Below, one piece after another: positions 1-5,132 of a DNA stretch of 5,132 nucleotides. Position 1 is the first letter of the stretch; each line of letters starts with the position of its first letter. Source of the DNA: Acidobacteriota bacterium (GTDB lineage: Bacteria; Acidobacteriota; Terriglobia; Terriglobales; Acidobacteriaceae); NCBI GenBank assembly GCA_021779695.1, contig JAJYAE010000317.1:1-5132 (forward strand), in the 5' to 3' direction. The notes under the pieces are model-generated. The model saw only the letters and a list, made by a program, of their open reading frames with translations. It was not told the DNA's origin and did no database searches. The position numbers and the translations under genes were made by a program.

Positions 1-2444
1 AGGTGGATGTTCTCCAGCGCCTGCTCGGAGGATCGGTCTGGCCGGTTGAACTCGACCGTCGTCGGAATGGGCTCGCGGGCGTTGGATTCGTGAAGCAGGC
101 CAACGTCCATGCCAGAGGTGGCAAGCGCGAGAGAATGCGCCACATCGGCAACGGCAATGCCGTGCTGCGCCGCCTTGACCTCATCCACGTGGATAACCAG
201 GCGCGGCTCGGGGTCCTCAACGTACCAGTCGGTATCGACGACGCCCGGCGTGGCCTTGAAGATGGCCTTGATCTTGCTCGCGACGTTGATCTGGCCGTCG
301 AGATCGGGCCCGTAGACTTCGGCGACAAGGGTCTGAATCACCGGCGGGCCGGGCGGAACTTCGCTCACCTGGATGCGCGCGCCATACTTGTCGCCGACAG
401 CAATGAGCAGCGGGCGCAGGCGCTTGGCGATAGTGTGGCTCTGATCGTGCCGCGCCTTGGCAGGCAACAGATTGACCTGGATGTCCGCCTGGTTGCTCAT
501 GCGGCGCATGTAGTAGTGCCGCACCAGCCCATTGAAGTTATAGGGGCCCGAGGTGCCGGCGTAGGTCTGGTAGTTGGCCACGTCCGGCTGGCGTGCAAGC
601 TCGTCCCCAAGAGCCTGAGCGACGCGCGCAGTCTGCTCGAGCGGCGTGCCGTCGGGCATGTTGATGACAACCTGCAGCTCGCTCTTGTTGTCAAAGGGCA
701 GCATCTTGACACGGACAAGCTTGAGGGGCACCAGCGCGACGGAGAGAAGCAGCAGGATCAGAACGCCGCCAAAGAAGATCAGGCGATTACGCGAGGACTC
801 AATGAGCGGCGTCATGACGCGGCGATAAAGGCGCGTGCGCCAGTTCTCGTCCTCGGGCTCCAGAATCTTTGCGCTTCCGAAGTGCTTGCCGAGCAGGCGC
901 ATGGCGGCCCAGGGCGAAACGACGAAGGCAACCATGAGCGAAAAGATCATGGCGGCGGATGAGCCAACTGGAATGGGACGCATGTACGGTCCCATTAGCC
1001 CGCGGACAAAGGCCATCGGCAGCACGGCAGCGATGACGGTGAAGGTCGCGAGGATCGTCGGGTTGCCGACTTCAGCCACGGCCTCAACCGTGACGTCGCT
1101 GCAGGAGCGATGCTGATTCTCCGGCAGGCGGAAGTGGCGCACGATGTTTTCGACAACGACGATCGCGTCATCGACAAGGATGCCGATGGAGAAGATCAGC
1201 GCAAACAGCGTAACGCGGTTGATCGTGTAGCCGAGGAAGTAGAAGACCGACATGGTGAGCGCGAGCGTGACCGGTATGGCCAGCAGCACCACGCCGGACT
1301 CGCGCCAGCCCAGGAAGAGCGCGATGAGGAAGGTGACAGAGAGCGTGGCCAGCAGCAGATGCTCGAGCAGCTCGTCTGACTTCGCCTTGGCTGTGTCGCC
1401 GTAGTTGCGCGTGGTGGTGATGGTGACATCATTCGGCACCTTCACGCCCTGCATCTCGTGCACGCGCGCAAGAACGGTGTTCGCGATGATCGTGGCGTTG
1501 GTGCCTTTTCGCTTGGCCACAGTGATGGTGACGGCCGGGTACTGGCTGGGCCCCTGATGCGCCAGCGCGCTCGTCTCGGTGGTCCCGAACATCACATAGC
1601 TCGACGGCTCCGCGGGGCCATCGATGATCTTATCGGCAACGTCGCTCAGGTAGACGGGACGGCCGTGAGAGTCGGCGACAACGACAGACTCGAGGTCTTT
1701 GGTGCTGGTGAAGAGATTGCCTGCGTCGACGCGGATTTCCTGGTTGTTTTCAGAGAAGCTGCCCGCCTGCAGGCTGGCGTTGGCGGCCTGCAGATGGCCA
1801 ACAATGGCCAGCGGCGAAAGACCGTAGGCATTGAGCTTGGCCGTGCTCAGGATCACCCGCATGGACCGCGGCAGCCCGCCAATCACTGAGGTCTCAGAGA
1901 CGTCAGGAACCTCCTGGATCGTGTGCTGCACCTCGTCCGCGATGGAGCGGAGTTGGTAGCCGTTGTAGTGCGGACCCCACAGCGTCAGCGCGAGGATGGG
2001 CACGTCGTCAATGGAGCGGGCCTTGATGATGGGCCGGCTCACCCCGGGCGGCATGCGGTCGAAGTTCGAGTAGAGCTTGCTGTATACGCGGATCAGCGCC
2101 TCTTCCTGCGGCGTGCCGACGAGGAAGCGCACGATGACCAGGCTTTGGCCGGGGCTCGACGTGGAATAGACATACTCCACGCCAGAGATCTGGTGGACAA
2201 GCGTCTCAATGGGAATCGTGACGCGCTGCTCCACCTCAGCCGGCGAGGCGCCGGGCATGGCGGTGGTGATGTCGAGCATCGGCACAAGGATCTGCGGATC
2301 TTCTTCGCGCGGAATGATAGCCACGGCGAAGACACCGACCACCAGCGATGCTGCAATGAAGAGCGGCGTGATCTTGGAGTTCAGAAATGCATGCGCAATG
2401 TGTCCGGCAAGGCCGAGGCCTGTGTGAGGAGCATTCTGGTTCAT
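1..2444 (-). CDS. RND efflux permease (AcrB/HAE-like), partial: C-terminus beyond window
   Basis: This is the inner-membrane proton/substrate antiporter of a tripartite efflux pump. I translated the minus strand from the ATG at 2444-2442; the frame stays open for 814 codons to base 1. Visible parts: a 26-residue cytoplasmic N-terminus; TM1 about 27-44; a first periplasmic porter region about 45-355; TM2 about 361-380; TM3 384-404; TM4 411-432; TM5 464-483; TM6 492-517; TM7 555-573; then the second periplasmic loop to residue 814. TM4 carries GILVDDAIVVVEN, with D425-D426 matching the proton-relay pair D407-D408 of AcrB. That pair argues for a drug-type rather than CusA-type metal pump. Family members are about 1,030-1,100 residues, so TM8-12 with the relay Lys and Thr are missing only because the window ends. 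Family-like signatures include REEDPQI (46-52), SIDDVPI (144-150), MLPFDNKSEL (581-590) and AGTSGPYNFNGLVR (629-642). The start overlaps the adaptor stop by ATGA. The substrate is unknown. Confidence 0.96.
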   Translation of the reverse strand, partial: MNQNAPHTGLGLAGHIAHAFLNSKITPLFIAASLVVGVFAVAIIPREEDPQILVPMLDITTAMPGASPAEVEQRVTIPIETLVHQISGVEYVYSTSSPGQSLVIVRFLVGTPQEEALIRVYSKLYSNFDRMPPGVSRPIIKARSIDDVPILALTLWGPHYNGYQLRSIADEVQHTIQEVPDVSETSVIGGLPRSMRVILSTAKLNAYGLSPLAIVGHLQAANASLQAGSFSENNQEIRVDAGNLFTSTKDLESVVVADSHGRPVYLSDVADKIIDGPAEPSSYVMFGTTETSALAHQGPSQYPAVTITVAKRKGTNATIIANTVLARVHEMQGVKVPNDVTITTTRNYGDTAKAKSDELLEHLLLATLSVTFLIALFLGWRESGVVLLAIPVTLALTMSVFYFLGYTINRVTLFALIFSIGILVDDAIVVVENIVRHFRLPENQHRSCSDVTVEAVAEVGNPTILATFTVIAAVLPMAFVRGLMGPYMRPIPVGSSAAMIFSLMVAFVVSPWAAMRLLGKHFGSAKILEPEDENWRTRLYRRVMTPLIESSRNRLIFFGGVLILLLLSVALVPLKLVRVKMLPFDNKSELQVVINMPDGTPLEQTARVAQALGDELARQPDVANYQTYAGTSGPYNFNGLVRHYYMRRMSNQADIQVNLLPAKARHDQSHTIAKRLRPLLIAVGDKYGARIQVSEVPPGPPVIQTLVAEVYGPDLDGQINVASKIKAIFKATPGVVDTDWYVEDPEPRLVIHVDEVKAAQHGIAVADVAHSLALATSGMDVGLLHESNAREPIPTTVEFNRPDRSSEQALENIH

Positions 2445-2455
2445 GGCTGGACCTC
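2441..2455 (-). promoter_or_regulatory. Permease RBS plus ATGA stop-start overlap (adaptor/permease junction)
   Basis: GAGGT (minus strand, 2455-2451) lies six bases before the permease ATG at 2444, inside the end of the adaptor gene. The adaptor TGA (2443-2441) overlaps the ATG as ATGA. The site is slightly weaker than the GGAGG before the adaptor. It fixes the permease start, giving the 26-residue N-terminus before TM1. Confidence 0.75.
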
Positions 2456-3553
2456 GATGCGCTTGCCGGCGAAGTCGCGGTCACCGGGATCATCGATGAG
2501 CTTCTCGCCCGCGGAGATGCCGGAGAGGACCTCCACCATCGCATCATGCACAGGACCCAGGGTGATATAGCGAAGCTGCGCGACGCCGGCCGCATCCACA
2601 ACGTAGGCGCAATTGAGCGAGCCGCGCAGCAGCACGGCAGAGCGCGGAACAAGGATGGCCTGGTGCGCGCCGGTGGGAATCGCGGCGGTGGCGTACATGC
2701 CTGCACGAATCTGAGGCGCGTGGGGAAGGGTGATCTTGACCAGGAAGCTGTGGCTGGCCGGGTCGGCGGCGGGCACAATCTCCGCGACCGTACCTTGAAG
2801 GGCCGTGCCGGGAGCGGCATCGACAGTGACGGGCAGCGTCATACCCTTGTGGACATTGGCAATGACCGACTCATCCACACTGGTCTGCAATTCCAGCGGG
2901 CCTGCGCTGTCTACTTGAATCAGGGGAACACCGGGCGCGGCAAGCGCGCCGGGATCCACCATGCGTGCGGTCACAACGCCAGAGAAAGGCGCACGGATGC
3001 GCGTATAGCTCAACATGGTGCGGGCGCTGTCTTCCTGCGCCTGTGCGGCCTGTGCCTGCGCGTGGAGGGCCTGTACCTGCGCGGCTGCGGCCTGTGCGCG
3101 CCGTGTCACCTCGTCCATCTCCTGCGGGCTCACGCTCTTCTGCGCCTGCAGCTGCGCATAGCGCCCGAGCGTGCTCTTGGCAAGGTCGGCCTGCGTCTGC
3201 GCGGCGGCCTGCTGGTTTTCCACGGCCTTCACCGCGGCCTGTGACTGCGCCACAGAGGCGCGCATCGAAGCGTCATCGAGAAGTGCGAGCGTCTGGCCCG
3301 CCTTGACGATGTCGCCTTCATGAACAAGTACCTGCTGCACGTGCCCCATCACCTGCGCGGAGAGGACGGCAGATTCATGCGCGTGGATGGTGCCGGTCGT
3401 GCGCACGCTGACTGGGGCCAACTGCTGATTACTTTGCACAACGCGCGCCTTCATGCTTTCAGGAGTAGCCGTCGAGGCTGGCTGGCCAGAGTTGCACCCG
3501 GCGAGAAGCGCCGACGAGGCGGCAAGCACACAACTGGAAACGAGAAGCTTCAT
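2441..3553 (-). CDS. RND efflux periplasmic adaptor (membrane fusion protein, HlyD/AcrA family), lipoprotein
   Basis: This 370-residue protein is the periplasmic bridge between the permease and the outer-membrane channel. The N-terminus is a lipoprotein signal with lipobox L17-A18-G19-C20, so mature Cys20 should be lipidated and anchored. Asn at +2 is not the E. coli inner-membrane retention Asp, but that rule varies between phyla. Domains in order: first lipoyl half about 55-94 (HEGDIVKAGQTLALLD, 78-93); alpha-hairpin about 94-182; second lipoyl half about 183-214 (IRAPFSGVVTARMVDPG); beta-barrel about 218-292; membrane-proximal domain about 300-366. The hairpin tip holds R131-x3-L135-x6-S142, the spacing of the RLS motif by which AcrA-type adaptors dock on TolC, followed by PQEMDEV. 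The hairpin is rich in Ala and Gln. The start is fixed by GGAGG seven bases upstream and by the ATGA overlap with the channel gene; the stop overlaps the permease start in the same way. Length is normal for the family. Confidence 0.96.
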   Translation of the reverse strand: MKLLVSSCVLAASSALLAGCNSGQPASTATPESMKARVVQSNQQLAPVSVRTTGTIHAHESAVLSAQVMGHVQQVLVHEGDIVKAGQTLALLDDASMRASVAQSQAAVKAVENQQAAAQTQADLAKSTLGRYAQLQAQKSVSPQEMDEVTRRAQAAAAQVQALHAQAQAAQAQEDSARTMLSYTRIRAPFSGVVTARMVDPGALAAPGVPLIQVDSAGPLELQTSVDESVIANVHKGMTLPVTVDAAPGTALQGTVAEIVPAADPASHSFLVKITLPHAPQIRAGMYATAAIPTGAHQAILVPRSAVLLRGSLNCAYVVDAAGVAQLRYITLGPVHDAMVEVLSGISAGEKLIDDPGDRDFAGKRIEVQP

Positions 3554-3565
3554 TGCAAGTCCTCC
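3550..3565 (-). promoter_or_regulatory. Adaptor RBS plus ATGA stop-start overlap (channel/adaptor junction)
   Basis: GGAGG (minus strand, 3565-3561) lies inside the last codons of the channel gene, seven bases before the adaptor ATG at 3553. The channel TGA (3552-3550) shares bases with that ATG, giving ATGA. The arrangement is typical of translational coupling: ribosomes ending the channel gene can re-initiate on the adaptor. Confidence 0.8.
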
Positions 3566-4986
3566 GCCGCATCGGGAGTCAGGGTCCCTGTCGCGAAAAG
3601 TAGTTGGGCATAGGCCTCTGCGTTTCCGTAGACGGCATGCCAGTAGTTGGTCTGCGCCTGGCGCTCGGCATCTTCGGCGGCCAGCAGATCGGTGATGGTG
3701 GCGAGACCCGCGTTATAGCGGTTGCGCAGAATGCGCAGGCTCTCGGCCGCCTGGTCCATGGCGGCGCGCGCGGTGTCAAGCGAAAGCGCCGCGGTCTGGC
3801 GCGCGATGTGGGCCTGGCTCACCTGCAGCCGCATCTGCTGCTGCGAGGAGTTCATCTCGGCGTCGACGCGAGCCTTGGCTGCGGCCTGCTGCGCCAGTTG
3901 CGCATGTTTGGCGAAGGGCAGAATGTCCACCGTCAGCTGTACGCCTGCAACCCAGTTGTTACCGCCCGAACCGGCAAACGTGGGCCGGTCCTGCTCCCAG
4001 TTGCCATAGGCTCCGATGCGCGGCCCAAAGTCAGATTTGGCCGCGCCCAACGCTGCCGACTGTGCCGACTGCGCATGCGCCAGAGAGGCAAGGTCGGGGC
4101 GGGTCTTCAGGGCGGTTTGAATCTCGGACTTCAGAGCGTTCTGCGGGAACTGGTGCGGCTTGATTGGTTCGAGCGGAGTGCTCTGCAGGTTCGGCGCGCC
4201 CATGGCCACGCGAAGCTGCGCCCAGGCCAGTTCCAGCCCGCCCTGCGCCGCAATCAGTTCCTGCTTGCGCGCCGCAACGTTGACCTCGGCCGACATGCGG
4301 TCGGACTCTACGGCGAGGCCGGCCTTGACGCGGTCGTCCACTGAGCTCAGCAGCGCCGCGGCTGTGTCCTGCTCGTGCTGCGCCACCTGCACCTGACGCT
4401 CGGCGTAGAGCACGGACTGATAAGCCTGCACCACGTCGAGAACAATCTTCTGATTCACGGCCTGCTGCGCTGAGTCGGCAGATTGGCGCATCTGGTCGGC
4501 GCCGCGAATCGTGCGCTGCGTCTTGAAGAAGTCAAACGCCAGCCACTGGCCGCTGAAGCGCGTCGCAAAGTTGCCCAGCGGCTGCGGCTTGTTGAGCTGG
4601 TTCAGCGCAAAGTTGGCCTGCGTGAACTGCTGTTGCCGAAGCCGCGATCCGAAGACATACACCGGATCGTTGCCCCGCGCAATGTCCTCCGTAAAGCTCA
4701 GTTGAGGCAGAAACATCGTTCGCGCCAGAGCAGCGCCGGCCTTGGCTTCCTGCACGCCCGCCTCCGCCGCTGCGGCATCGGGACTCTGACCCAGAGCCTG
4801 GCGGATCGCATCCCGCAAAGTAAGTGCAGGCTGGGCGGCATCGGCCGCCGAGGGTTCAGTACCGGGCATCTGTGAGGCGGCCAGGGTTGCAGGCGCCGCA
4901 CACAGCGCAAGAACCAGGCCGGCCGCTGCAACAAGCCGCGGTGGACGGGGCAGTGGAGTTGTCCTTGGAATATTCATGCAACTCAT
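3550..4986 (-). CDS. TolC-family outer membrane efflux channel (OEP)
   Basis: This 478-residue protein is the trimeric outer-membrane exit duct of the pump. It has a basic, proline-rich N-region, a hydrophobic core about 18-31 and a signal-peptidase-I-like site after TLA (about A36). The Cys at 29 follows Leu rather than Gly/Ala/Ser, so lipidation is unlikely. The two-fold OEP repeat is clear. Repeat 1 begins at LTLRDAIRQAL (about 55-65), passes FLPQLS (about 92-97) into a beta region, then GQWLAFDFFKT (146-156) and long helices. Repeat 2 begins at IQTALKTRPDLASL (about 289-302), passes SDFGPRIGAYGNWEQ and NWVAGVQLTVDILPF, and ends with RYNAGLATITDLLAAEDAERQAQTN before an Ala-rich helix. I chose ATG 4986-4984 because AAAGGTGG lies five bases upstream. 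An in-frame GTG at 4995 would add three residues but overlaps that site; ATG at 4977 has a weak site. It is the first gene of the operon and overlaps the adaptor by ATGA. Confidence 0.95.
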   Translation of the reverse strand: MSCMNIPRTTPLPRPPRLVAAAGLVLALCAAPATLAASQMPGTEPSAADAAQPALTLRDAIRQALGQSPDAAAAEAGVQEAKAGAALARTMFLPQLSFTEDIARGNDPVYVFGSRLRQQQFTQANFALNQLNKPQPLGNFATRFSGQWLAFDFFKTQRTIRGADQMRQSADSAQQAVNQKIVLDVVQAYQSVLYAERQVQVAQHEQDTAAALLSSVDDRVKAGLAVESDRMSAEVNVAARKQELIAAQGGLELAWAQLRVAMGAPNLQSTPLEPIKPHQFPQNALKSEIQTALKTRPDLASLAHAQSAQSAALGAAKSDFGPRIGAYGNWEQDRPTFAGSGGNNWVAGVQLTVDILPFAKHAQLAQQAAAKARVDAEMNSSQQQMRLQVSQAHIARQTAALSLDTARAAMDQAAESLRILRNRYNAGLATITDLLAAEDAERQAQTNYWHAVYGNAEAYAQLLFATGTLTPDAAEDLQ

Positions 4987-4991
4987 AAAAG

Positions 4992-4999
4992 CCACCTTT
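4992..4999 (-). promoter_or_regulatory. Ribosome binding site of the TolC-family gene
   Basis: On the minus strand AAAGGTGG is followed by CTTTT and then ATG at 4986. The AGG core sits eight bases from the ATG, which is standard spacing. It decides the start: the in-frame GTG at 4995-4993 lies within this element and so is unlikely to be used. Confidence 0.7.
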
Positions 5000-5000
5000 G

Positions 5001-5059
5001 CAGTGATCCGTTACATGGGTGTGCATTTTTTTTCACCGCACACCCCCAGTGGTACCGTT
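5001..5059. repeat. Direct-repeat pair CAGTG-N(2-3)-CCGTT flanking the inverted repeat
   Basis: CAGTGATCCGTT (5001-5012) and CAGTGGTACCGTT (5047-5059) match at all ten outer bases and differ only in the two or three central ones. They sit on either side of the 5017-5045 inverted repeat. The downstream copy ends one base from the Shine-Dalgarno element of the channel gene. They may be half-sites of a transcription-factor operator; the factor is not identifiable here. Confidence 0.35.
5017..5045. promoter_or_regulatory. Perfect 8-bp inverted repeat with T8 tract in the loop, possible operator
   Basis: GGGTGTGC (5017-5024) and GCACACCC (5038-5045) are exact reverse complements separated by 13 bases that include eight T in a row (5026-5033). 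The arm centres are 21 bp apart, about two helical turns, as expected for a dimeric regulator binding one face of the DNA. It lies 31-59 bases upstream of the channel start codon. It could instead form an RNA hairpin in the leader. It is not a normal intrinsic terminator, because the T run (A run in the minus-strand transcript) is in the loop and not after the stem. Confidence 0.5.
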
Positions 5060-5080
5060 CCCGCGCCGGCTGCTCACAGC

Positions 5081-5098
5081 GCTTGAACCCCTGCAAGC
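5081..5098. promoter_or_regulatory. Short inverted repeat GCTTG-N8-CAAGC upstream of the operon
   Basis: GCTTG (5081-5085) and CAAGC (5094-5098) form a 5-bp dyad with an 8-bp spacer, about 95-112 bases upstream of the channel start. The shape (TTG...CAA) resembles sites of LysR- or TetR-type regulators, but five-base arms occur often by chance. Confidence 0.2.
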
Positions 5099-5132
5099 TT
5101 AGCCCAATTCAGGTTGCGAAGCCTGTGACAGC

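Larger units (their letters stand above)
4987..5132. other. Operon leader / intergenic region; no gene recognised
   Basis: This is the only non-coding stretch. All three minus-strand frames entering at 5132 stop within about 60 bases, so at most the tail of an upstream same-strand gene could be present, too short to identify. I searched the minus strand for -35/-10 pairs and found none close to TTGACA-17-TATAAT. The best weak pair is GTGAAA ... TAACGG, which has a poor -10. The operon promoter may be of a non-sigma-70 type or may lie beyond 5132. Confidence 0.5.

Noticed and set aside
3..962. Long plus-strand ORF of 319 codons, and others at 1458-1889, 1923-2570, 2387-3244 and 3604-4344
   Set aside because: All lie antisense to the three pump genes, whose proteins show clear family motifs. 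Their translations are rich in Arg, Gly and His without domains, as expected for shadow frames in GC-rich DNA.
1161..1181. Heavy-metal (CusA/CzcA-type) efflux assignment for the permease
   Set aside because: TM4 reads GILVDDAIVVVEN with the paired Asp of drug-type pumps, and I see no Met- or His-rich metal-binding stretch in the visible part of the permease, adaptor or channel.
4993..4995. GTG as the start of the channel gene
   Set aside because: It falls within the AAAGGTGG ribosome site that serves the ATG at 4986, and no separate ribosome site precedes it at good spacing.
5017..5045. Inverted repeat as an intrinsic terminator of an upstream gene
   Set aside because: No T run follows the stem on either strand; the T8 (A8 on the minus strand) lies in the loop.
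5083..5111. Divergent plus-strand promoter TTGAAC-17-AATTCA
   Set aside because: The -10 hexamer matches TATAAT poorly and no gene start is visible before the window ends.
5123..5131. Short palindrome CTGT-G-ACAG at the window edge
   Set aside because: Four-base arms are common by chance, and the context beyond 5132 is not visible.
5075..5132. C-terminal tail of an upstream minus-strand gene such as a TetR regulator
   Set aside because: Each frame entering from 5132 stops after 7-18 codons and none carries a recognisable motif; the tail is too short to support a call.

Overview
The window is a GC-rich piece of Gram-negative DNA. It is filled almost edge to edge by one minus-strand operon for a tripartite RND (resistance-nodulation-division) efflux pump. 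Read 5'->3' on the minus strand, the order is TolC-family outer-membrane channel (3550-4986), lipid-anchored periplasmic adaptor (2441-3553), then the RND inner-membrane permease (1-2444), which runs off the window at base 1. All three parts needed to cross both membranes are encoded together, so the source must be a diderm bacterium. The high GC and the texture of the proteins (OMF-first order, wording of the adaptor and permease) resemble my recollection of Acidobacteriota (Terriglobia). This is a tentative impression; a GC-rich proteobacterium cannot be excluded.

Bases 4987-5132 are the only non-coding stretch. They hold the Shine-Dalgarno site of the channel gene and a striking compact arrangement: a perfect 8-bp inverted repeat around a T8 tract, bracketed by two near-identical copies of CAGTG-N(2-3)-CCGTT. 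A weaker inverted repeat lies further upstream. No convincing sigma-70-type promoter was found. No regulator gene is visible inside the window.

The three genes are tightly coupled. Each junction is a 4-base ATGA overlap preceded by a good Shine-Dalgarno site inside the upstream gene, so the subunits are probably made from one mRNA by translational coupling. The permease should use proton motive force, through the D425-D426 pair in TM4, to take substrates from the periplasm or inner leaflet. The adaptor should bridge it to the channel through a hairpin carrying an exact RLS docking motif, and the channel should release substrate outside. The substrate cannot be read from sequence. The permease looks like the drug/hydrophobic-compound (HAE-like) branch rather than the heavy-metal branch.

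I see no mobile elements, RNA genes, CRISPR arrays or frameshifts. The long plus-strand ORFs are antisense shadows of the GC-rich genes. The most interesting unexplained signal is the operator-like repeat cluster at 5001-5059.
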